A stretch of 7,118 nt of DNA from Helicobacteraceae bacterium (GCA_030596305.1 JAUVKK010000045.1:1-7118), one strand, 5' to 3'; counted from the first letter of the stretch, positions 1 to 5,729 are shown. Translations and numbers: made by a program. Notes: generated by a model from the sequence alone, not told the origin.

Positions 1-831
1 ATCGCTCGCGCCTGCATCGATGAAAGATTAATAGAGACACTTATTGAGGCCAAAGAGCTTGCCGATGTGGTTGTCCCGGCACTCACTGTTCATGACACAA
101 TCGTCTATGAAGAGAATACCATTGATCGAGAGAAGGTCAAACGCATTCAGACACCACAACTTTCCAAAACAGAGACTCTTAAAAAAGTACTGTTGACTGA
201 ACAGGAATTTACGGATGAGAGCTCTGCTATTGTTGCGGACGGCGGTACACGTCACTTTGTTGAAGGCTCTGAAGATGCCCATAAGATCACCTATATCCAT
301 GACCTGACAAAACTTCCTTGTATCAAAGCACCCTCATCTGCAACATTGACTGGAAACGGCTTTGATGTTCACGCCTTTGAACAAGGTCGAAAGATGGTGC
401 TCGGCGGGGTCGAAATTGATGTTGATTATGGTTTTAAAGCCCATAGTGACGGTGATGTGGCTATTCATGCTCTCATCGATGCCCTTCTAGGCGCTGCAGG
501 GCTTGGCGATATCGGTATGCTTTTTCCAGACAATGACAACACCTACAAAAACATCGACTCAAAAGAACTGCTTCAAACCACGGTACTGCGACTCCACCAA
601 TTCGGTCTTGTTGTTATCAATGCAGACATTACTATTGCCGCTGAAACACCGCGGCTAAGCAATTACAAATCACAGATGCGAAACACCCTCGCACAGCTTT
701 TACATATTCCTTCTTCGCGTATGAATGTTAAAGCAACAACAACGGAAAAACTGGGCTTTATCGGCCGTAAAGAAGGAGTTGGCGTTATGGCAACTGCAAC
801 ATTAAACTACTATGATTGGACACAGAAATAA
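1..831 (+). CDS. ispDF: Bifunctional IspD/IspF isoprenoid enzyme, 5'-truncated by the window edge
   Basis: Two steps of the non-mevalonate (MEP) isoprenoid pathway in one cytoplasmic protein: cytidylyl transfer to methylerythritol phosphate (IspD) and cyclisation to the 2,4-cyclodiphosphate (IspF). The frame is open from base 1 and 276 codons are visible; the start and the nucleotide-binding front of IspD lie outside. The IspD tail shows IQTPQ, FTDESSAI and a HKIT stretch equivalent to the usual NIKIT. A linker of roughly 15 residues leads to a complete IspF domain starting near base 352. It has the metal-binding GFDVH and HSDGDVAIH motifs, DALLGAAGLGDIG, FPD and the closing NVKATTTEKLGFIGR signature. 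IspD-IspF fusion is usual in Campylobacterota and some alphaproteobacteria. The TAA stop abuts the ATG of the next gene, so the two are co-transcribed. An internal ATG at 67 is not the start, because IspD homology continues upstream of it. Confidence 0.96.
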   Translation: MARACIDERLIETLIEAKELADVVVPALTVHDTIVYEENTIDREKVKRIQTPQLSKTETLKKVLLTEQEFTDESSAIVADGGTRHFVEGSEDAHKITYIHDLTKLPCIKAPSSATLTGNGFDVHAFEQGRKMVLGGVEIDVDYGFKAHSDGDVAIHALIDALLGAAGLGDIGMLFPDNDNTYKNIDSKELLQTTVLRLHQFGLVVINADITIAAETPRLSNYKSQMRNTLAQLLHIPSSRMNVKATTTEKLGFIGRKEGVGVMATATLNYYDWTQK

Positions 832-1722
832 ATGCGTATATTAATTATTGAAAATGAGATCTACCTAGCACAGAGCATTGCTGCAAAGCTTGGCGAGCTA
901 GGCCACTCATGCGACATGAGTTCTTCAACACAAGATGCTCTTAAACGCATCCCCTACGATGTCATTCTTCTCTCTACGAACATCAACGACCAAGACATCT
1001 ATCCTGTTATCGATGCTTATAAAGACGCAGTTGTGATATTGATGGTCTCGTACATCTCTAATGATACTGTCTCCAAACCACTAAGCGCCGGAGCAAAAGA
1101 TTACATCCTAAAGCCGTTTATGATCGAAGAGCTAATCCGTAAGATCGAACATTTTCAGGATTATGAACGTCTTAAACGCCAGAACTCTACCTATCAGCGT
1201 TACTTGAAACATGTTTTCAACGGTATCAATATCGATGAGAACCTTGAAGAGATCGAAGTACCGATCTTTATCTCCAGCAACTTTCAAAAATATACAGATG
1301 CTTTTGCTTTCTCATATGCAGAGATCCACAGCAAGACCCTCCATTTTGTCTCATTGGCAAGCAGTGACGCTTTCGGTGAGATATCAAAACTTTCAGCCAG
1401 CACACTGATCTATGCCAATGACTTCCAATCCATCAAAAAAGGTGACAAAAAAGCCTTTTTCGAATTGATCAAAGATCGCGAGGCGATTGTCTCTAGTACG
1501 GACAGTATCGATGATGAGATGGATTACACTGTTATTGAGATAAAAAGTGACAATAATGTCTTCGAACAAGGCGATATCCTCCCTATCGAAGACTATGTCA
1601 AATATATTGTGTTAAATTATCAACACAAGTTCCCAGATACAGAGCTCTCTAAAAAGTTAGGTATCTCTCGTAAAAGTCTCTGGGAGAAAAGAAAAAAATA
1701 TGGCATCATCAAGAAAAAATAG
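832..1722 (+). CDS. Atypical orphan response regulator (HP1021/Cj1608 type) with C-terminal Fis-like helix-turn-helix
   Basis: Predicted DNA-binding regulator of 296 residues. Residues 1-115 form a CheY-like receiver: IIENE replaces the usual acidic pocket (VDDE), and Ser48 in DVILLSTNI sits where the phosphoacceptor aspartate should be. Ser73 and Lys94-Pro95 (YILKPF) are kept. Residues about 115-265 form a middle region I cannot assign. The last ~30 residues, with LSKKLGISRKSLWEKR, form a Fis-family helix-turn-helix. The position directly after ispDF and the missing aspartate match H. pylori HP1021 and C. jejuni Cj1608, an orphan regulator type known to bind oriC and affect redox and metabolic genes independently of phosphorylation. 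Only one cysteine (Cys27) is present, which matters because HP1021 has been described as a redox switch. The ATG directly follows the ispDF stop with only a weak GGA upstream, so translation is probably coupled. Its 3' end overlaps the next gene by 23 bases. No partner histidine kinase is nearby. Confidence 0.88.
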   Translation: MRILIIENEIYLAQSIAAKLGELGHSCDMSSSTQDALKRIPYDVILLSTNINDQDIYPVIDAYKDAVVILMVSYISNDTVSKPLSAGAKDYILKPFMIEELIRKIEHFQDYERLKRQNSTYQRYLKHVFNGINIDENLEEIEVPIFISSNFQKYTDAFAFSYAEIHSKTLHFVSLASSDAFGEISKLSASTLIYANDFQSIKKGDKKAFFELIKDREAIVSSTDSIDDEMDYTVIEIKSDNNVFEQGDILPIEDYVKYIVLNYQHKFPDTELSKKLGISRKSLWEKRKKYGIIKKK

Positions 1723-2890
1723 CACTCTTTTTATAGACCAAGAAGCCCTCTCTGCCCTAGCCCTCGTTAAGTCGGGGCTGCTCTACCCTGTTACCTCTTT
1801 AATGAACAAAAAACAGACTATTGAAGTTTTAAAGACAGGAACATACAACAAAAAAGTCTTCCCTTTTCCCCTTATCCTGGCACCAAGCGGAAAGATCAAC
1901 CAAGAGGTCTTGGCGGCAGCTTCCGAAGGCGACAGACTTATTCTTGTCTCTGACGAACAAGAGGTGGGTCATCTTATCGTCGAAGAGGTCTTTGAGATCA
2001 ATCCTAAAGAGCGTGTTCGCCAGATCTATGGAACTGACAACCTCGAGCATCCCGGTGTCAAATCGACCTATGAACGTCTGGGTAAGATTGCCGTCTGTGG
2101 TGAACTTGAGATAAACCTTGATCCCATCTTGGAAAGAAAAAAAGAGATCGAGACAGCTAAACAGCGTGTAGGTGCACAGCATGTTACGGCTATTATGATG
2201 GGGGCCAACCCTCTTCACCGTGCGCATGAACGTCTTATCCGTCAAGCATTGGACAAAACTGACCTTATCGTCATCTTCTTGCTCAAGCCATTTAACAGCT
2301 CTGACCTTCAGTACGATCTTCGCTGTGAGACACTTAACTATTTTATTCAGAACTTTTTACCAACAAACCGTGTTGTTGTTATACCTCTGGAAAACAGCTA
2401 TATCTTTGCCGGTTATAATGAGATCATTATCGATGCTATTGTTGCTAAGAATTTTGGTTGTAACCGCCTGACTATTGGTCAGAACCACGCAGGTGTCGGG
2501 ATGTATTACGAGCAAAACACCAATAAATCTATCATTGACAAGTTAACAGGCTTGGATATTGAAGTAGACATCGCATCAGAGTATGTCTACTGTAACGAGT
2601 GTACGACATTGGTCAGCACCAAGACCTGTCCACATGGACAACATCACCACATCTCATATCACTCAGACTCCATTTTAGAACTTATTAAACTTGGTCTGCT
2701 CCCACCTGCAGTGTTGATGCGCAAAGAGATCGCGGCTATCATCTTGTCACGTCTATTTCCTGATCGCTTTAAAAACCTGGAGAAACTCTACTATGACATC
2801 ATGCCGGTCACAGGTCTGCTTGAAGAGCATACGGAAAAAGATTTTTATGAAGAGTTGATGAAACTTTATCAGACAACATCACTTACCTAG
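1700..2890 (+). CDS. sat: ATP-sulfurylase (sulfate adenylyltransferase) family protein with an altered active site
   Basis: A 396-residue protein with the full ATP-sulfurylase layout: an N-terminal PUA-like domain (LSALALVKSGLLYPVTSLMN, about residues 16-35), a catalytic nucleotidyltransferase domain (about 160-330) and a short C-terminal helical part. True enzymes make adenosine 5'-phosphosulfate from ATP and sulfate. The ATP-handling HRAHE (173-177) is intact, as is a zinc knuckle: Cys298, Cys301, Cys310 and a nearby His (312 or 315), as in bacterial and archaeal members. The sulfate-binding QTRNP is instead MGANP (167-171), GRDHAG is GQNHAG (260-265), and the SGTxxR and RPEV motifs near the C-terminus are not recognisable (RKEI at the latter). 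So the family is secure but sulfate activation is doubtful. The C. jejuni gene in this position, Cj1609, is annotated as a possible sulfate adenylyltransferase. The start at 1700 is supported by N-terminal domain homology beginning within 15 residues and by a purine-rich GGGAG upstream. Confidence 0.85.
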   Translation: MASSRKNSTLFIDQEALSALALVKSGLLYPVTSLMNKKQTIEVLKTGTYNKKVFPFPLILAPSGKINQEVLAAASEGDRLILVSDEQEVGHLIVEEVFEINPKERVRQIYGTDNLEHPGVKSTYERLGKIAVCGELEINLDPILERKKEIETAKQRVGAQHVTAIMMGANPLHRAHERLIRQALDKTDLIVIFLLKPFNSSDLQYDLRCETLNYFIQNFLPTNRVVVIPLENSYIFAGYNEIIIDAIVAKNFGCNRLTIGQNHAGVGMYYEQNTNKSIIDKLTGLDIEVDIASEYVYCNECTTLVSTKTCPHGQHHHISYHSDSILELIKLGLLPPAVLMRKEIAAIILSRLFPDRFKNLEKLYYDIMPVTGLLEEHTEKDFYEELMKLYQTTSLT

Positions 2891-2973
2891 GCTGGTAAGA
2901 ACAAAGCCAACAGCTTGGCTTTGTTAAGGTCTAAACCAGCGGTTATGTCTCTTTTGGCTACTAACGGGACCTT
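2891..2973 (+). other. Structured intergenic segment with nested and competing inverted repeats
   Basis: The gap between sat and pgpA holds several complementary segments. A perfect 11-base stem (2900-2910 with 2915-2925, loop CAGC) lies inside a second six-base stem (GCTGGT 2891-2896 with ACCAGC 2935-2940). Two further pairings compete with it: AAGGTC 2926-2931 with GACCTT 2968-2973, and AGCCAA 2905-2910 with a second TTGGCT at 2954-2959. This may be a transcription terminator plus leader RNA, or a regulatory RNA element before pgpA. I could not match it to a known riboswitch family by eye. The pairing is seen in the sequence; any function is inference. Confidence 0.4.
2900..2925 (+). terminator. 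Hairpin after sat, possible bidirectional or weak intrinsic terminator
   Basis: The inverted repeat AACAAAGCCAA / TTGGCTTTGTT is perfect over 11 base pairs with a four-base loop and begins ten bases after the sat stop codon. The right arm ends in TTTGTT followed by AAGG, so the U-tract is short. Termination would therefore be partial at best, unless the U-rich right arm itself serves as the tract with a shorter stem. It may end the ispDF operon or be part of a larger folded leader. Confidence 0.45.
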
Positions 2974-2974
2974 G

Positions 2975-2989
2975 TAAAATATCTAAAAT
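2975..2989 (+). promoter_or_regulatory. Two -10-like boxes ahead of pgpA
   Basis: TAAAAT occurs at 2975-2980, preceded by TG, and again at 2984-2989, about 19-33 bases before the pgpA ATG. Both resemble the vegetative sigma -10 box of Campylobacterota, whose promoters often lack a clear -35. A start site just downstream would leave a short leader carrying the Shine-Dalgarno AAGGA at 2997-3001. Transcription starting here would exclude the upstream hairpins from the pgpA message. Confidence 0.4.
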
Positions 2990-3007
2990 TAATCCGAAGG
3001 ATTATCA

Positions 3008-3520
3008 ATGAATTGGTTTTTTTTAACCGTAGGCTATAGCGGTCTTGCACCAAAAGCACCCGGTACTGTGGGTACACTTGTCTCACTGCCTATCGGTGTG
3101 GTTATATTGGCCTATCTGGGACCGCAAACCCTCTTCTTAGCAGCCTTGTTATTAACACTTGCCGGTGTAAAGGCCGTAAACAAGTACCAGGAGACCTCAA
3201 AGACGCATGATGACGGCCGTATTGTTATTGATGAGCTGGTGGGTATGTGGCTGGCGCTCTCTATTGCACCTGGTATCTATACCCCATTTAATGAACTGCT
3301 TGTTCTCGATAATGGTATGTTGATTCAGATCGTATTGAGTTTTGCCCTGTTTCGCTATTTTGACATCACAAAGCCATCTATAATTGGGCGTATTGACCGG
3401 GAAGCACCGGGTGGTTATGGCGTGATGTTTGATGATGTCATAGCTGGTGTTGCTGCCGGGATCGTTACAGCGATCATTTGGCAAGGAGTATTGATGTCTG
3501 GACTGATTGACTATCTGTAA
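3008..3520 (+). CDS. pgpA: Phosphatidylglycerophosphatase A
   Basis: Inner-membrane lipid phosphatase that removes phosphate from phosphatidylglycerol phosphate to give phosphatidylglycerol, in the route to phosphatidylglycerol and cardiolipin. The protein is 170 residues, close to the family's usual length. Motifs in order are the N-terminal GLAPKAPGTVGTL (12-24), the acidic signature DDGRIVIDELVG (68-79) with Asp75-Glu76 as likely metal ligands, FRYFDITKP in the middle, and GGYGVMFDDVIAGV near the C-terminus. Hydrophobic stretches at about 25-55, 80-90, 100-115 and 140-160 fit a multi-pass membrane protein. The start is well supported by GAAGGA six bases before the ATG. Cj1610 has the same position in C. 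jejuni. It ends three bases from the stop of a convergent minus-strand gene, with no terminator hairpin between them. Confidence 0.95.
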   Translation: MNWFFLTVGYSGLAPKAPGTVGTLVSLPIGVVILAYLGPQTLFLAALLLTLAGVKAVNKYQETSKTHDDGRIVIDELVGMWLALSIAPGIYTPFNELLVLDNGMLIQIVLSFALFRYFDITKPSIIGRIDREAPGGYGVMFDDVIAGVAAGIVTAIIWQGVLMSGLIDYL

Positions 3521-3523
3521 AGA

Positions 3524-3912
3524 TCAGACGTCTACCTTATAATTCAACACGATCTTATCACCTGTCATCCCTCTAAAGCCCCAGTTGGATGCCGGACTCT
3601 CGATAATACAGATCTCAATATCATTTTTATCTATCTGCAGCTCTTCTTCTATTCTTTGAAACAGTGATCTGATCAACTCTTTTTTAGTCTCTACCCTCGG
3701 CCTTCCATCATCATGATCTCTATAACAGTATAGTTGTCACTTTTATTCTCAGGAAAGATCATGTACTCCTGCTCGAAAGTGATAAAACGATGAAACCGCT
3801 TCTCTTTTGGAAAAGATAGTGTCTCAACAATGCATTGATGTATTGTGTCAGAGAGATCACTTTTGACTCTGCTAAGATGTTTTTGTAATCCATAGATTTT
3901 TATCTGTGCCAT
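3524..3912 (-). pseudogene. Tautomerase-superfamily (MIF/4-oxalocrotonate tautomerase-like) gene broken by a one-base frameshift
   Basis: The first frame (ATG at 3910-3912) gives MAQIKIYGL, a KRFHRF motif and an IEIMMMEGRG end, then stops at TAG 3691-3693. Homologues I recall run on past EGR, and that continuation exists here in another frame from 3694 down to a TGA at 3524-3526. It has 56 codons, with VETKKELIRSLFQRIEEEL and then ESPASNWGFRGMTGD, typical of the family's second half. One missing base near the GGG at 3694-3696 (minus strand) explains the break; restoring it gives about 129 residues, the expected length. Residue 2 is Ala, not the catalytic Pro of classical tautomerases, so activity is uncertain even if intact. 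The upstream Shine-Dalgarno is weak. A sequencing error is possible, since both halves look well conserved; a programmed shift seems unlikely because there is no standard slippery heptamer. Confidence 0.82.
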
Positions 3913-4030
3913 GTTAACTATTCTTAAAAGTACAAAACGGGAGCGCTAGAAGCAAGTAATACGATATAAAATTATTGTGAGGGAGTGTCGTGAAAGGGCT
4001 GCGGTTTGTTACGTGTCAGAAACCCACGGC

Positions 4031-4285
4031 TTATAGCGTGAGTTTCCAGAAGTCATTGAGTTCTGCACGGAGACGGTCAAGTACCTGCTCTCGTGTCTCA
4101 GTGTTGTCAAAAGCCAGCATCTTGGCAAGCTCTGATGCACTGAGGCGCTCAGAGTAGTGCTTATCTACATACTTCATCGCTTTAGCATTAAACTTTTTTG
4201 CGATAGAAAGTGATAGCTCTTTGTCAAAAGCGATAGTGTCGGGGTGTTCGTTGTTAATTAAAACTAAATATCCAATAGGTCTCAT
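4031..4285 (-). CDS. Small protein of unknown function (84 residues)
   Basis: I do not recognise this family. The product is a soluble, probably cytoplasmic protein with no signal peptide or membrane segment. A short beta-like start (MRPIGYLVLINNEHPD) is followed by charged helices. Residues about 48-74 (ERLSASELAKMLAF and on) could be a helix-turn-helix-like unit, but this is only a visual impression. It is flanked by non-coding gaps of 118 bases downstream and 158 bases upstream, so it is probably transcribed alone. There is no Shine-Dalgarno before the ATG; a -10-like box ends seven bases upstream, which suggests a leaderless message. Coding status rests on an uninterrupted frame with plausible composition and on that promoter. 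Confidence 0.62.
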   Translation of the reverse strand: MRPIGYLVLINNEHPDTIAFDKELSLSIAKKFNAKAMKYVDKHYSERLSASELAKMLAFDNTETREQVLDRLRAELNDFWKLTL

Positions 4286-4292
4286 AAGCGTA

Positions 4293-4298
4293 ATTTTA
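4293..4298 (-). promoter_or_regulatory. -10-like box very close to the start of the 84-residue gene
   Basis: Read on the minus strand, GCTAAAAT contains TAAAAT at 4298-4293, and the ATG begins at 4285. The expected transcription start lies at or within a base or two of the ATG. A T-run lies just upstream, as is common in Campylobacterota promoters; no -35 is obvious. The box sits in a 12-base palindrome, TTTTAGCTAAAA (4294-4305), which could be an operator or chance. Confidence 0.38.
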
Positions 4299-4436
4299 GC
4301 TAAAAAAAGTCTATTTGGCTAGGGGTAAAGGGGAATTTGTGCTATTTTTTGTTAATGCACATAGAATTACATCTAAAAGATAGTAATTATGCGCATATAT
4401 CTGTTACGGTTATCTGACTTTTACAGAGAAAAGCAG

Positions 4437-4477
4437 ATGATGACTAGATCATCATTGGATCGAACGTAGGTTCGATC
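4437..4477 (-). terminator. Two adjacent hairpins spanning the stop of the 167-residue gene
   Basis: Reading on the minus strand, a perfect eight-base stem (GATCGAAC 4458-4465 with GTTCGATC 4470-4477, four-base loop) lies in the last codons. A second, seven-base stem (4437-4443 with 4449-4455) has the TAG stop (4446-4444) in its loop. A short CTTTTC follows. As an intrinsic terminator the U-tract is poor, but the pair sits exactly at the end of the four-gene unit and may act in 3'-end stability or weak termination. Confidence 0.35.
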
Positions 4478-4947
4478 TCTTCATAATCAGAAACGATCTG
4501 CTCAAACATCTTCTGTGTCTTTTTAACTTTTGCAGTATAGCCTTCAAAGATCTCTTTTGATGCAGGGAATGCTTCTGCAAGTTCTGTATAGATCATGACC
4601 CGACCGTTCAGGTGTTTGTTAATCTCTGCAAAAGTATCTTCTAAGTACTTGCGATTTGTAAGGTGACGGAAAAGTGCCTTAAGCATCTTGTCACGCTCTT
4701 TGATCGGTAGAGACTCATCAATACCGGTTGCGATACGTTTAATATCTATGCGGGATAGATAGACGCCACTCTGTGACGGTGCAAGCAGTTTTTCTTGTAA
4801 CTCATCTACGAAGGCTGGATACGGCTCATCATCAACAGGGTCTCCTTTGTCTATATCAGTAGATGTGCCCTCTTCGTCTGTTATACATTTGTCTTGTACA
4901 AACTTGTCAAATTCTGCTCTTAGTTCATCTATATTACCGTTTATCAT
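4444..4947 (-). CDS. Acidic protein of unknown function, last gene of the TorD/Fe-S/AroE-like cassette
   Basis: I do not recognise this family. The 167-residue product has no signal peptide, membrane segment or cysteine pair; its only cysteine is Cys21. It opens with a helix (1-20), then a low-complexity acidic linker (about 23-43: DEEGTSTDIDKGDPVDDE). A mainly helical body follows, with IDIKRIATGIDESLPIKERDKMLKALFRHL and a long amphipathic C-terminal helix. It ends in an acidic, hydrophobic-tipped tail (YEEIEPTFDPMMI). AGGAGA five bases before the ATG supports the start. The gene begins 12 bases after the AroE-like stop and is surely co-transcribed with it. From context it may be an accessory or partner protein for the same molybdoenzyme system, perhaps an adaptor for the TorD-like chaperone; this is inference only. 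Confidence 0.8.
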   Translation of the reverse strand: MINGNIDELRAEFDKFVQDKCITDEEGTSTDIDKGDPVDDEPYPAFVDELQEKLLAPSQSGVYLSRIDIKRIATGIDESLPIKERDKMLKALFRHLTNRKYLEDTFAEINKHLNGRVMIYTELAEAFPASKEIFEGYTAKVKKTQKMFEQIVSDYEEIEPTFDPMMI

Positions 4948-4959
4948 AATTTCTCCTAC

Positions 4960-5718
4960 TTATATATTTTTTATGTATGCATAGGCGTTTTGAGTCAAAC
5001 GCTCTAACTGCTCTTCGTACCCAAAATAGACACTACCAAGTTCACTTGCACGCTGGCGAAGTGCTGAGAACTGTTTAGCATTTTTAAGGTCAATACAGAG
5101 TGCCGGCAGTTTAGTAACCATAGATAACGACTCTATTGTTGACGCGTCGATAATTGCATCATAACTGCTCAAGTCACAACCACTGCCCAAGCGGTTAATG
5201 TCAATCTCTACCGTCTCATTCATCTGCATTAGTGACTCAATATACTCATGAAAAAAGAAGAGATCATAATCACTTGGTGAAAGGGCTATCGCTTTAGCTA
5301 AAGCGCCTGATCCGATAACTGCTATCTTCTTAGCACCTTTTTCATCCAGTAATTCAAAAAGAGATTGTATCGCAATAAAATCACCAATAAGCTTTTTGTC
5401 TTTCACTGTCACAATATCACAAGCACCACACGCAGCAGAAAGTTCACTTTGAGTGTCAACGATCTCAGAAGCATTTTTTTGATACTCTGGCCCTATAAAC
5501 GTACCACTCAACTGTGCATCACGCATGTTAGAGAGTGTGTAAAAAAAGTCATCTTCACGAATATTCATCGGTATCATCATTGCGTCATCACCAGCTGCTT
5601 TAAACAGACGGTTCATACTGACTGAGAGACGATTCTGCTGCGCCTCTTCAGCGATAAAGCCATAAAGTGACGTCTGACGTCCTATGCCGTTATGCTCATT
5701 CATAGTCTCAATACTCAT
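4960..5718 (-). CDS. Shikimate-dehydrogenase-like Rossmann protein with degenerate active site
   Basis: The 252-residue protein follows the shikimate dehydrogenase (AroE) layout: an N-terminal substrate-type domain (LYGFIAEE near the start) and a Rossmann domain with AVIGSGALAKA, where GSGALA (136-141) is the dinucleotide loop. The shikimate site looks erased. The NVTxPxK region reads FIGPEYQK (74-81), the AVNT region reads ACDI with a CGAC pair (Cys97, Cys100), and NTD of the catalytic aspartate motif reads FIA (114-116). It is therefore probably not a biosynthetic AroE and has likely been recruited to the iron-sulfur/TorD cassette as an NAD(P)-binding or structural component. Upstream reading allows a GTG two codons earlier (5722-5724), but the Shine-Dalgarno AAGGAG (5724-5729) overlaps that codon and sits five bases before the ATG at 5716-5718, so the ATG is chosen. 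The gap to the upstream Fe-S gene is nine bases. Confidence 0.85.
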   Translation of the reverse strand: MSIETMNEHNGIGRQTSLYGFIAEEAQQNRLSVSMNRLFKAAGDDAMMIPMNIREDDFFYTLSNMRDAQLSGTFIGPEYQKNASEIVDTQSELSAACGACDIVTVKDKKLIGDFIAIQSLFELLDEKGAKKIAVIGSGALAKAIALSPSDYDLFFFHEYIESLMQMNETVEIDINRLGSGCDLSSYDAIIDASTIESLSMVTKLPALCIDLKNAKQFSALRQRASELGSVYFGYEEQLERLTQNAYAYIKNI

Positions 5719-5723
5719 AGGCA

Positions 5724-5729
5724 CTCCTT
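5724..5729 (-). promoter_or_regulatory. Shine-Dalgarno that decides the start of the AroE-like gene
   Basis: AAGGAG on the minus strand overlaps the TAA stop of the Fe-S gene and lies five bases before ATG 5718-5716. The in-frame GTG at 5724-5722 shares its first base with this site and cannot use it, so the longer reading should be rejected. Confidence 0.8.

Noticed and set aside
28..300. Minus-strand 90-codon ORF inside ispDF
   Set aside because: It lies wholly antisense to clear IspD homology and its translation shows no family motif.
1829..2245. Minus-strand 138-codon ORF inside sat
   Set aside because: Shadow of the conserved sat frame, with no motif or ribosome site of its own.
3685..3700. 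Programmed -1 frameshift joining the two tautomerase halves
   Set aside because: The sequence before the stop (CGA GGG TAG) is not a standard slippery heptamer and re-pairing after slipping would be poor; a one-base deletion or sequencing error is simpler.
3913..4030. Non-coding gap searched for a small RNA or tRNA
   Set aside because: No cloverleaf or strong hairpin with a U-tract; only a weak GGTTT/AAACC pairing with a long loop was seen.
3990..4154. Plus-strand GTG-started ORF of 54 codons with GAGGGAG upstream
   Set aside because: Most of it is antisense to the 84-residue gene, its translation is Ser/Arg-rich with no recognisable motif, and the purine run alone is weak support.
5668..5681. 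Tandem TGACGTC TGACGTC
   Set aside because: Only two copies, within the coding sequence of the AroE-like gene, with no reason to think it a regulatory repeat.
5722..5724. GTG as start of the AroE-like gene
   Set aside because: It overlaps the AAGGAG ribosome site; the ATG at 5718 has ideal five-base spacing.
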